From Propionivibrio dicarboxylicus (GTDB lineage Bacteria > Pseudomonadota > Gammaproteobacteria > Burkholderiales > Rhodocyclaceae), in assembly GCA_945902805.1 (NCBI GenBank), contig CAMDMZ010000014.1, forward strand, positions 1 through 64,000: DNA of 64,000 bases. The letters run 5' to 3'. The translations under genes were made by a program, and so were the position numbers. Shown one piece after another: positions 33,692 to 46,149 of the stretch (position 1 is the first letter of the stretch; every line of letters starts with the position of its first letter). Under the pieces are notes generated by a model. That model was not told the origin of the DNA, searched no databases, and saw only the letters and a program-made list of their open reading frames with translations.

Positions 33692-34129
33692 ATGAACACC
33701 ATGGGCGGGCACGATATTGAAGAAATTCAGGTCGGCATGCGCGGCACCTATGCCAAGACGGTTACCGAGACCGACATCATTCTTTTCGCTGGCGTGACGG
33801 GTGACAATAACCCGGTGCACATCGATGCCGAAGCGGCGGCGACAACCATGTTCAAAGAGCGAATCGCCCACGGCATGTTGTCTGCCGGATTTATTTCGGC
33901 CGTGCTGGGCACCCGCATGCCTGGTCCTGGCGCGATCTATATCTCCCAGTCGCTGAAGTTTCTCGCGCCGGTCAAGATCGGCGACACCGTACGCACGGTT
34001 TGCGAAGTGCTTGCCGTAGTGCCGGAAAAAAAGCGCGTTACCCTCAAGACCACTTGTTATGTCAGGGACAAAGCCGTCCTAGATGGCGAGGCGTTGATGA
34101 TGGTCAGTTCGGGAAAGCCTCGCGCCTGA
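33692..34129 (+). CDS. MaoC-like (R)-specific enoyl-CoA hydratase
   Basis: This 145-residue hotdog-fold protein has the hydratase-2 motif: an Asp in GDNNPVHIDAEAA and a His in RIAHGMLSAG. Such small proteins (PhaJ-like) hydrate trans-2-enoyl-CoA to (R)-3-hydroxyacyl-CoA, which can feed polyhydroxyalkanoate synthesis from fatty-acid oxidation. GGAG sits before the ATG. It stands alone after glmM and converges with glgP. Substrate range cannot be read from the sequence. Confidence 0.85.
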   Translation: MNTMGGHDIEEIQVGMRGTYAKTVTETDIILFAGVTGDNNPVHIDAEAAATTMFKERIAHGMLSAGFISAVLGTRMPGPGAIYISQSLKFLAPVKIGDTVRTVCEVLAVVPEKKRVTLKTTCYVRDKAVLDGEALMMVSSGKPRA

Positions 34130-34149
34130 TAACATCCCCAAAAACGCGC

Positions 34150-36672
34150 TCAGGAATGATTCTCGACCGGCACCGGTGATATCCGCCAAATGTCGCGGCA
34201 GTATTCGGCAATGCTGCGGTCGGACGAGAACTTGCCCATTCGGGCGACATTGAGGATAGACATGCGTGTCCACCGCGTCGGGTCGGCATACGCGGTGGCG
34301 ACGGCATCCTGGCAGGCGATGTAGTCAGCGTAGTCGGCTAGCAGCAGGTAGGGATCGCTGTTGAGCAGGTTGTCGACAATCGGCCGAAACAACTCGGCAT
34401 GGCCGTTGGAAAAATGTCCTGAGCCGATCAGGTCGAGCACGGCACGTAGCTCCTCGTTGCTGTCGTAGATATCGCGCGGCCGATATCCGCAACGGAGTCG
34501 TTCGCTGACCTCTTCCGCCGTTAGGCCGAAGAGAAAGAAGTTGTCAGCGCCAACCTCTTCGCGAATCTCCACGTTGGCGCCATCAAGCGTGCCGATGGTC
34601 AGGGCGCCATTCATCGAAAACTTCATATTGCCCGTGCCCGAGGCCTCTTTGCCGGCGGTGGAAATCTGCTGCGACAGGTCGGCAGCCGGATAGACGTGCA
34701 TGCCGAGTTTGACGCTGAAGTTGGGCAGGAAGACCACCTTCAGCCGACCGGCAACATCGCGGTCATCGTTGATCACCTGACCAACCGCGTTGATCAAGCG
34801 GATCATGTGCTTGGCCATGAAATAGCCTGGCGCGGCCTTGCCGCCAAAGATAACGGTGCGCGGGGTCAAGGCGTAGGACGGATCGCGCTTCAGTCGCAGG
34901 TATTGGGTGACGACGTGCAGCACGTTGAGATGCTGGCGCTTATATTCGTGGATGCGCTTGGCTTGGACGTCGAATAGACTGTCCGGATTGACCCCGACAC
35001 CGCAGTTCAGGGCGATCACCCGCCCCAGCTTTTCCTTGGCGGCGCGTTTGACGCTGCGCCATTGCGACTGAAAGTCAGGATCGTCTGCGAATTCCTCAAG
35101 TTTCCGCAGTCGATTCAGGTCCAGCTCCCAGCCGGGGCCGATATGGCGGGTCAACAAGTCGGCCAGGCCAGGATTGGCCAACATCAGGAAGCGACGCGGT
35201 GTTACGCCATTGGTTTTGTTCTGGAACTTGGCCGGCCATAGTGCGTGAAAGTCGGCCAAAACTGTTTCGCGCAAAAGGCGGCTATGCAGTTCGGCGACGC
35301 CGTTGACAGAATGGCTGCCGACGCAGGCGAGGTGTGCCATGCGCACATAGCGCGGCCCCGTTTCGTCAATAATCGACAAGGCACTCAGGCGACTGTTATC
35401 GCCGGGGAAGCGCTGCGCCACTTCAGTGAGGTGGCGGGCATTGATTTCGTAAATGATTTCGAGGTGGCGCGGCAGCACGCTTTCAAACAGTGGGATCGGC
35501 CATTTTTCCAGTGCTTCGGGCAGCAGGGTATGGTTGGTGTAGGCAAAGGTATGGCGCGTCACATGCCACGCCGCATCCCACTCCAGTTGATGCTCATCGA
35601 CCAGCAGACGCATGAGTTCTGCGACGGCAATGGCTGGATGCGTATCGTTCAACTGAACGGCGAATTTCTCGTGGAAGCGATGTGCCGGCTGCCCCGTCGT
35701 ATGATGAATACGCAGCATATCCTGCAAGGAGCAGGTGACGAAAAAGTGCTGTTGCAACAGACGCAGGCGCTTGCCGATTTCGGGTTCGTCATTTGGGTAC
35801 AAAATCTTGCTGATGGTGCCGGAGCGCACCTCGCGCACCACGGCGCCGTAGTAATCGCCTCGGTTAAAGGCATGGAAGTCGAAGGCTTCCGAGGCCTCGG
35901 CGCTCCATAGTCGCAGCAGGTTCACGGTGCTGTTGCCATGGCCGACAATCGGCGTATCGATTGCAACGCCGCGAAAAATCTCATGGGGGATCCAGCGCAC
36001 ACAGGTGCGGCCCGTGGCATCGATATAACGTTCGGTATGGCCACCGATCGGCACGTCATAAGCGACATGGGGCCGCCGCACCTCCCACGGGTTGCCGAAG
36101 CGCAACCAGTTATCGGTCGTCTCCACCTGCTCGCCATCGCGAATCTGTTGCCGGAAGATGCCGAACTCATAACGAATGCCATAGCCGGTGGCTGGAATCT
36201 CCAGTGCGGCGAGTGAATCCATGAAACAGGCGGCGAGCCGACCGAGACCGCCGTTACCCAGTCCGGGCTCCTCTTCATGCTCGATCAACACATCGAGATC
36301 GAGGCCAAGGCCTGCCAGCGCCTTGCGCATGGGTGCCTCGATACCGAGCGTGAGCAGATTGTTGGCCGTATGCGGGCCGGGCAAATATTCAGCGGAGAGG
36401 TAGCAGACAGTACGCGGGTTCTTCTGGCGGTAGGTGCGGACCGTATTCACCCAGCGATGCAGCAGCCGGTCGCGTATGGTGAATGCAAGCGCCCGGTATT
36501 GGTCGTCGACCGACGCGAATTCGGGCAAGCGCCCTTGCACGTAGAACAGATTGTCGAGGAAGGCATGGCGCAAGGCATCAACTGCGCTGCCAGTGCGGAT
36601 CGAATTGTCGGCCAACTCGCTGGCCGAGGCTGCCGAGACCGGCTTTTTGTGGCGGGCATTGTCATGGGACAT
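34150..36672 (-). CDS. glgP: glycogen/starch phosphorylase
   Basis: This 840-residue enzyme releases glucose 1-phosphate from glycogen using pyridoxal phosphate. The PLP lysine is in SGTGNMKFSMNGALTIGTLDG; other family blocks are NGGLGRLAACFMDS, LNDTHPAIAVAELMRLLVDE and FGGKAAPGYFMAKHMI. Length matches the bacterial family (about 800-830). The ATG is preceded by GGAGGAGAA. It sits apart from other glycogen genes. Confidence 0.96.
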   Translation of the reverse strand: MSHDNARHKKPVSAASASELADNSIRTGSAVDALRHAFLDNLFYVQGRLPEFASVDDQYRALAFTIRDRLLHRWVNTVRTYRQKNPRTVCYLSAEYLPGPHTANNLLTLGIEAPMRKALAGLGLDLDVLIEHEEEPGLGNGGLGRLAACFMDSLAALEIPATGYGIRYEFGIFRQQIRDGEQVETTDNWLRFGNPWEVRRPHVAYDVPIGGHTERYIDATGRTCVRWIPHEIFRGVAIDTPIVGHGNSTVNLLRLWSAEASEAFDFHAFNRGDYYGAVVREVRSGTISKILYPNDEPEIGKRLRLLQQHFFVTCSLQDMLRIHHTTGQPAHRFHEKFAVQLNDTHPAIAVAELMRLLVDEHQLEWDAAWHVTRHTFAYTNHTLLPEALEKWPIPLFESVLPRHLEIIYEINARHLTEVAQRFPGDNSRLSALSIIDETGPRYVRMAHLACVGSHSVNGVAELHSRLLRETVLADFHALWPAKFQNKTNGVTPRRFLMLANPGLADLLTRHIGPGWELDLNRLRKLEEFADDPDFQSQWRSVKRAAKEKLGRVIALNCGVGVNPDSLFDVQAKRIHEYKRQHLNVLHVVTQYLRLKRDPSYALTPRTVIFGGKAAPGYFMAKHMIRLINAVGQVINDDRDVAGRLKVVFLPNFSVKLGMHVYPAADLSQQISTAGKEASGTGNMKFSMNGALTIGTLDGANVEIREEVGADNFFLFGLTAEEVSERLRCGYRPRDIYDSNEELRAVLDLIGSGHFSNGHAELFRPIVDNLLNSDPYLLLADYADYIACQDAVATAYADPTRWTRMSILNVARMGKFSSDRSIAEYCRDIWRISPVPVENHS

Positions 36673-36850
36673 TGACGTTCTCCTCCAGAAAGTCCGCGCA
36701 GTCTGTGCCGCGCGAGGGCATAACTTACTTGCTTTGCGTCTCGCAAGCCAGCCCTATGGTTGAAACAGCCCACGGAGTTGGGAAAAGTCGGTGCTGGCGA
36801 GACGGCGAACGAACATCTTTGAGCGTGTTGCCATGGGGAAACGCCTCGAT
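36673..36850. other. intergenic region with one dispersed repeat copy
   Basis: This 178-bp region lies between the glgP start and the end of the next minus-strand gene. It holds a copy of the 25-bp repeat at 36783-36807. I see no convincing small gene in it. Confidence 0.5.
36783..36807 (+). repeat. dispersed 25-bp repeat, copy B (intergenic)
   Basis: Identical to copy A over the full 25 bases. It lies upstream of glgP. Confidence 0.9.
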
Positions 36851-38158
36851 TCAGCCTGGTTCTGCAGCAAGTTGAGCATGCATGTTGTCGGCGATTTGCT
36901 GCGCCAGTGTGGGTGATAAACGCGCCGCGTCGTAGCCGAGATTGAGGATCAGTTGATCGCCGTAGCTGCTGGCGGCATTGAAAATGGCCTGGTAGGGCAT
37001 GGGGCACAGGGCGAACGAGATGCGCTCGACCTGCGGGTCGGCGACGACGGGCTTGATTTTGCCGACGTTGCTGACCATGGTGTTTTGCCAGCTCGACAGC
37101 ACGGTCTTGGTAAAGCGCTTGAGGCGATCCGGCAGAATGGGCTGTTCTTCCAGGCCGTACATGCTGAAGAATAGATGCCCTTCGCCACGATCAAGCTGGC
37201 GCCGCGTATGGTCCATGATGTCGCGTGCCAGTTGCCACAGATCGGTGTCGGCGGCGACGGGAAACGGCGAGGACACGATGCTGACATGGAAGGCGATGGG
37301 CGTCACCGGCGGCACGGGGTGCAGATGCGGCCGCATATCGATCGGGCAGGAGAGGAAGAGATTGGCGGGGCCAGCGCCCAGTCGCTGCTGAGCGATCAAC
37401 TGGGCGGCACACAGTGCGCCGTGCACGCTGGTGCGATGCTCGCGACAACGCAGCGCCAGGCGGCGGGTTTGGTCTGTGCTTAGGCGAAGCTGAATCAGTT
37501 GCGGTTCGCGCGTCTGGGCGGTTGCCGACAGGGTTGGTGTGGGCGCCAACGGGCCGTGGCGCTTGTAGTCGGCCATCGTTGCGTCCATCAATGCTTCAGC
37601 GGCGTCGGGATGCTCGGACCAGCGGAAGCGCGCCGGAAACGACTCGTACAAGGTGCGCTGCGGCCGGGTGTCGCTAGGTGCCGGCGCGGCAGCAGCGAGG
37701 GCGATGAGTTCCAGCAGTCGGCGTAACAGTTCGACCCCGGCACGACCGTCGGCAATCGAATGATGAAAACACAGTGCTAGGACCGAGCGCGTCGCATCGG
37801 CGGACTGTAGATAAAGGCAACGCAGCAGCGGATTGGCGCCATCGGCAAAGGGGCGCGAGAGTTCGGCAGTGATGGCGTTCTGCCAGGAATTCGATTGGAA
37901 CTCGCCGGCTTCAAAGGGAACAGGGGTTCCGGAACCGGCGGCAAAACACAGGCCATGTTCTTCATCCCACAGGATGCGGACGCGCAACAGGTCGTTTTCG
38001 GCTTGAGCCACGGCGAGGGCGGCGATGATTCTTTCCGGCGCGAGCGTGCCCTGGCGTTCGGCGATGACGACAAAGTTCATGCACGACACCTTGTCGGTCA
38101 TGAAGAAGAACGCCTCACCGGGGTCGAGGGGGCGGAGGATCGAAAGGGGCAGAGTCAT
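36851..38158 (-). CDS. condensation-domain/PapA-like acyltransferase
   Basis: The protein has 435 residues and the fold of the NRPS condensation/wax-ester superfamily. The active-site motif HHxxxDG appears as CFHHSIADGRAG (about residue 127). The second half has PNLVSNVGKI-like features (NTMVSNVGKIKPV), resembling mycobacterial PapA and alcohol acetyltransferases. It differs from the WS/DGAT genes later in the window. It would join an acyl-CoA to an unknown acceptor. Its ATG lies four codons into the overlap with the HD-GYP gene, so it is probably translated with it. I cannot name the substrate. Confidence 0.7.
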   Translation of the reverse strand: MTLPLSILRPLDPGEAFFFMTDKVSCMNFVVIAERQGTLAPERIIAALAVAQAENDLLRVRILWDEEHGLCFAAGSGTPVPFEAGEFQSNSWQNAITAELSRPFADGANPLLRCLYLQSADATRSVLALCFHHSIADGRAGVELLRRLLELIALAAAAPAPSDTRPQRTLYESFPARFRWSEHPDAAEALMDATMADYKRHGPLAPTPTLSATAQTREPQLIQLRLSTDQTRRLALRCREHRTSVHGALCAAQLIAQQRLGAGPANLFLSCPIDMRPHLHPVPPVTPIAFHVSIVSSPFPVAADTDLWQLARDIMDHTRRQLDRGEGHLFFSMYGLEEQPILPDRLKRFTKTVLSSWQNTMVSNVGKIKPVVADPQVERISFALCPMPYQAIFNAASSYGDQLILNLGYDAARLSPTLAQQIADNMHAQLAAEPG

Positions 38159-39195
38159 ATGGGTTGCATCGGTGTGTCGGTATGCTGTTGCCGGATCTCT
38201 TCGATTTTTGGCACCAGTTCAAGAAACAGGCGGAGTAGGCGGGGATCGAAACTGGTGCCGGACTCGGCCCGCATGTAGGTGATCGCGTCCGTGGTGCTCC
38301 AGGCCTGTTTGTACGGGCGCTGGCTGGTTAGGGCGTCAAAGACATCGGCGAGGGCAACGATGCGGCCTTCGAGCGGAATCTGCTCGCCGGCGAGACCGTT
38401 CGGATAGCCGCTGCCGTCCCATTTTTCGTGATGCGTCAAGGCTACCGCGTGCGCCATGCGCAGCAGCTCGGAATCGTGATCGCCAATGATTTCAGCACCC
38501 ATGGCGGCGTGGCTCTTCATCACGTCCCATTCCTGCGGATTCAGTTTACCGGGCTTGAGCAGGACGGTATCAGGGATGCCGATCTTGCCGATATCGTGCA
38601 TCGGCGCGGCATTCAGCACCAGCTCGGCCTGATGATCGGGGAGGCCGGCTGCCAGAGCTAGCAGGCGCGATACCTCGCTCATGCGGATGACGTGCGTGCC
38701 GGTTTCGTTATCGCGATACTCGGCGGCGCGACCGAGGCGGCGCACGATCTGGATGCGGGTATCCTCAAGTTCGCGGGTGCGTTCGCGGACTTTTCGTTCC
38801 AGCGCCAGCGCCTGGTTGTGTTTTTCGATGTGGAGCTGGACGCGCAAATTGACCAGGGCGGCATGACAGGGTTTGCGCAGGTAGTCCACGGCGCCGAGGC
38901 TCAGTCCGCGTGTTTCGTCGGTGACTTCGGTCAATGCGGTGACAAAGATCACCGGAATCTCACGTGTGGCGAGATCGGCTTTGAGGCGGCGGCAGACCTC
39001 GTAGCCATCCATGCCCGGCATCATGATGTCGAGCAGGATCAGGTCGACACTCTGCTGGCGCACGATATCGAGTGCTTCCTCGCCCCGCGTGGCAAAGATG
39101 ACGCGGTAGTCGGCACGTAGCATGCCGGCCAGGGCCGTAATATTTTCAGGTAGGTCATCGACGACAAGAATGGTGCCGCGTAGTGTCTGTTCCAC
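38155..39195 (-). CDS. response regulator with HD-GYP domain
   Basis: This 346-residue protein has an N-terminal receiver domain (ILVVDDLPENITALAG; phosphoacceptor Asp in LILLDIMMPGMDGYEV; KP in YLRKPCH). A C-terminal HD-GYP phosphodiesterase domain follows: MHDIGKIGIPD, then THHEKWDGSGYPNGL and ALADVFDALTS. HD-GYP proteins hydrolyse cyclic di-GMP. The gene follows the hybrid kinase by two bases and is the likely output of that kinase. Confidence 0.95.
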   Translation of the reverse strand: MEQTLRGTILVVDDLPENITALAGMLRADYRVIFATRGEEALDIVRQQSVDLILLDIMMPGMDGYEVCRRLKADLATREIPVIFVTALTEVTDETRGLSLGAVDYLRKPCHAALVNLRVQLHIEKHNQALALERKVRERTRELEDTRIQIVRRLGRAAEYRDNETGTHVIRMSEVSRLLALAAGLPDHQAELVLNAAPMHDIGKIGIPDTVLLKPGKLNPQEWDVMKSHAAMGAEIIGDHDSELLRMAHAVALTHHEKWDGSGYPNGLAGEQIPLEGRIVALADVFDALTSQRPYKQAWSTTDAITYMRAESGTSFDPRLLRLFLELVPKIEEIRQQHTDTPMQPI

Positions 39196-39197
39196 GG

Positions 39198-42962
<3,765 letters not shown>

Positions 42963-43159
42963 GAGCTTTCGGTAGTTGCTGGGTTTTGAGTCGTGGGCTT
43001 TGAGTTCTGTTCTAGCCCTTGCTCAGCTTACTGTTTAATTCTGCCCAATCCAACGCAAGGATTCAAATCCTCACACATTCGCATCTTGCGCCTCTGACGA
43101 CGCACAAAAAGTCGGTGCTGGCGGGACGGCGGTGCCGCCAGAAATCCGGTGTGTGGGCC
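42963..43159. other. intergenic region with one dispersed repeat copy
   Basis: The 197-bp gap between two signalling genes on the minus strand contains the repeat at 43107-43131. There the word CTGGCGG and a downstream CCGCCAG form a 7-bp dyad. Confidence 0.5.
43107..43131 (+). repeat. dispersed 25-bp repeat, copy C (intergenic)
   Basis: Same core with GGGACGGCG instead of GAGACGGCG. Confidence 0.9.
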
Positions 43160-45676
43160 TTAATGCGACGCGTTGCAGCGGCGCACAAAGGCCTCGAAGT
43201 CCGCGACGGGTACCGGGCGGCTGAACAGGTAGCCTTGGTAGTGCGGGCAACCGGCGGCGCCGAGGAACACGCGTTGTTCCTCGGTTTCCACGCCTTCGGC
43301 GATCACCGCCAGCCCGAGCGCATCGGCCAGGGCGACAATGGTGCGGGCGATGGCGGCGTCGTTCGGGTCGGTCAATACATCGCGGACAAAGGATTGATCG
43401 ATTTTCAGTTGATCGAGCGGCAGGGCTTTGAGGTAGGACAACGAGGAGTAGCCGGTACCAAAGTCGTCAAGCGAAAAGCGCACGCCATGGCCGCGCAATT
43501 CGTTCATCTTGGCGATGACGTCATCGGTGTTTTTGAGCAGCAGGCTCTCGGTCAGTTCCAGTTTGAGGTGATCCGCTGGGGCCCCGGTGGCCTCGACCAG
43601 CGATAGCACCTCGTCGACCAGGTGGGGCATGTTGAACTGGCGCGCGCTGATATTGACGGCCAGCGTCAGATGGGCGAATTCCGGCACCTTGGCCCAGTCG
43701 GCCAGACGTTGGCAGGATTGGTGCAGGACCCAGAAACCGATCGGCAGAATCAATCCCGTCTCTTCGGCCACGGGGATGAATTCGGCCGGCGAGACCATGC
43801 CGCGCTGCGGATGCTGCCAGCGGACCAGGGCCTCGGCACCAATGACTCGGCCTGCGGCATCGACCTGCGGCTGGAAAAACACCGCAAACTGCTCGGCCAC
43901 AATGGCATGGCGCAATTCGCTCTCGAGGGTCGCTCGCGCCGAAAGGACCGCCTGCATGCCATGATCAAAAAAGCACAAGGTGTCGCGCCCGGCGGACTTG
44001 GCTTCGTACATCGCCGTGTCGGCGCGTTTCAGCAACTCCTCTGCCGCCATTTCCTGACTGTCGAACAAGGCAATGCCAATGCTGGCGGAGCACTGATGAT
44101 GACGTAGGCTTCGGATGCTCTTGCCAGCGAGGACCTCGGTCACGTCAATCTCATACGGCTGGTTCAAGTTGGCGAGGATCTTTACGGCGACATTTTCCGC
44201 CTGCATGGGGGCTACATGACCGTCATCGAGACCTTCGAGAATCACCACGAATTCATCGCCACCAAGTCGGGCCACGGTGTCACCGTCACGCATGCAGCCT
44301 TCCAGTCGCTTGGCGACTTCGACCAACAATTGGTCGCCGGCATCGTGGCCGAGTGTGTCGTTCAGGTTCTTGAAGTTATCGAGATCGAGCAGCATCAATG
44401 CGCCATGATGACCGTGGCGTTCAGCGACGGCGAGGGCGTGGCGCAGACGGTCAATCATCAGGCGCCGGTTGGGCAGGCGCGTCAGTGGATCGTAGAAGGC
44501 GAGGTGCTTGATTTCATCTTCGGCCTGCTTGCGAAAGGTAATGTCGGTCAGTGTGGCGACGAAATTGACCAATTGGCCGGTTTCATCATTGACGGTGGTA
44601 ATCGTCAGCCACTCGGGATAGATATCGCCGTTCTTGCGCCGATTCCAGATTTCGCCCTGCCAGTCGCCACTGTGGAGCAGGCTTTCGGTCATCGCCGCAT
44701 AGAACTCCGGCGGGTGTCGCCCGGACTTTAAAAGTCTCGGTGTCTGGCCAACGGCTTCCTCCGGGGGGTAGCCGGTAATCCGGGTGAAGGCACGATTGAC
44801 GCGCAGGATGATGCGGTTGGCGTCGGTAATCATCATGCCTTCCTGTGTTTCGAAGGCGGTAGCGGCGACGCGCAGTTCGGATTCGGCCTGCTTGCGCTGG
44901 GTGATGTCGTTGAACAGAGTGACATAGCTTGTCGGCTCGCCGGCATCACCCTCGATCCGGGAAATAGTGGCATCCACGACAACGGGCGTGCCGTCCTTGC
45001 GCTGCAGCGGGATTTCGCCCGCCCACTTGCCGTACTCGGTCAAGGCCGGTATGACGTTTTGCACAATGTGTTCGGCGGCCGGTGTGCGGGCAATCAGCAG
45101 CATTGGCGATTGTCCGACCATCTCTTCGCGGGAGTAGCCGGTCAGGGTTTCGCAGGCCGGATTGGTCTCGATGATCCGGTGCTGGTCGTCGGTGACATAG
45201 ACGCCTTCGGCGGTGCCGTCGAGTACGCGGGCCGCGAGGCGTAAACGGCTTTCCGCCGCCGCCAATCGTCGTGCTATGGCCAGGTCGCTCAAGGCACGCT
45301 GGATGGCCGTGGGCAGTACATTGAGGAAGGCGTGATCCTTGATCAGGTAATTCAGCGCGCCGCGGCGCATCAGATCGACCGCGACGTGTTCGTCGCCTGC
45401 CCCGGTGGCGACAATGAACGCCGGGCGAGTGATGCGGCGTTCGTAGATGCGTTCGAGCAGATCGGTGCCATTCATGTCCGGCAGCGAAAAATCCATCAGC
45501 ATCAGCGTTGGTGGTGCTGGGCATGTTGCCAGCCAATCCAGCGCGGCTTTGCCACTGCCGACCGATACCACGTCGCAACCGAGATCCTCGATCAGTTCGG
45601 TTTCAAGCGCAGCCACCCCGGGATCATCCTCGATCACCAGGATCAACGGGCGCACGGCGTTGAAGGGGTTAGCCAT
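43160..45676 (-). CDS. REC-PAS-PAS-GGDEF-EAL protein
   Basis: This 838-residue protein couples phosphotransfer to cyclic-di-GMP turnover. A receiver domain (LILVIEDDPGVAALETEL; Asp in LMLMDFSLPDMNG) is followed by two PAS domains and a GGDEF domain with intact motif (VARLGGDEFVVIL). A C-terminal EAL domain has EALVRWQHPQ, LDDFGTGYSSLSYLK and AEGVETEEQ. Both enzymatic domains look intact, so either or both activities are possible. It is translationally coupled to the response regulator upstream by an ATGA at its start. Confidence 0.94.
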   Translation of the reverse strand: MANPFNAVRPLILVIEDDPGVAALETELIEDLGCDVVSVGSGKAALDWLATCPAPPTLMLMDFSLPDMNGTDLLERIYERRITRPAFIVATGAGDEHVAVDLMRRGALNYLIKDHAFLNVLPTAIQRALSDLAIARRLAAAESRLRLAARVLDGTAEGVYVTDDQHRIIETNPACETLTGYSREEMVGQSPMLLIARTPAAEHIVQNVIPALTEYGKWAGEIPLQRKDGTPVVVDATISRIEGDAGEPTSYVTLFNDITQRKQAESELRVAATAFETQEGMMITDANRIILRVNRAFTRITGYPPEEAVGQTPRLLKSGRHPPEFYAAMTESLLHSGDWQGEIWNRRKNGDIYPEWLTITTVNDETGQLVNFVATLTDITFRKQAEDEIKHLAFYDPLTRLPNRRLMIDRLRHALAVAERHGHHGALMLLDLDNFKNLNDTLGHDAGDQLLVEVAKRLEGCMRDGDTVARLGGDEFVVILEGLDDGHVAPMQAENVAVKILANLNQPYEIDVTEVLAGKSIRSLRHHQCSASIGIALFDSQEMAAEELLKRADTAMYEAKSAGRDTLCFFDHGMQAVLSARATLESELRHAIVAEQFAVFFQPQVDAAGRVIGAEALVRWQHPQRGMVSPAEFIPVAEETGLILPIGFWVLHQSCQRLADWAKVPEFAHLTLAVNISARQFNMPHLVDEVLSLVEATGAPADHLKLELTESLLLKNTDDVIAKMNELRGHGVRFSLDDFGTGYSSLSYLKALPLDQLKIDQSFVRDVLTDPNDAAIARTIVALADALGLAVIAEGVETEEQRVFLGAAGCPHYQGYLFSRPVPVADFEAFVRRCNASH

Positions 45677-46149
45677 CAGCGCTGCAGCGACACCTTGGGC
45701 GGTGTAATGGCGATCACGGAAATGAACATGCCGAGCCGTTTGATCACTTCGCTGAAGTCCTCAAAGACCACCGGCTTGGTGACGTAGGAATTGCAGCCCA
45801 GGGCATAGCATTCCGCCACTTCGCGCGGATCGTCGGTGGTGGTCAGCATGATCACCGGCAGCGCGTGGAGCTCGGGATGGGCCTTGATCCGGCGCAGCAC
45901 TTCGACGCCATCCATGCGCGGCATGCGGATATCGAGGAGCAGCATGTAGGCCTGCTCGGGATCACATTTCGGCTGCCCAGCAGGCAAGCCCTCGCCGGAC
46001 AAAAACGCCCATGCTTCAGCACCATCGCGAAAGCGTGTGATCGGGTTGTGGATACCAGCATCTTCGAGATGTTCCTGAATCAGCATGGCGTGACCGTCGT
46101 CATCATCGGCGATCAGAACATTGATTTCGGTGGCGTGGTTTGCGCTCAT
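45676..46149 (-). CDS. stand-alone response regulator (Rcp1-like)
   Basis: The protein has about 157 residues from the ATG at 46149. It is a single receiver domain: VLIADDDDGHAMLIQEHL, the Asp in YMLLLDIRMPRMDGVEV, Thr in MLTTTDDP and Lys in YVTKPVVFED. It has no output domain. Small regulators of this type work with bacteriophytochrome-like kinases or pass phosphate on. It is flanked by its kinase and by the GGDEF-EAL protein with overlapping ends, so the three form one operon. Confidence 0.92.
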   Translation of the reverse strand: MSANHATEINVLIADDDDGHAMLIQEHLEDAGIHNPITRFRDGAEAWAFLSGEGLPAGQPKCDPEQAYMLLLDIRMPRMDGVEVLRRIKAHPELHALPVIMLTTTDDPREVAECYALGCNSYVTKPVVFEDFSEVIKRLGMFISVIAITPPKVSLQR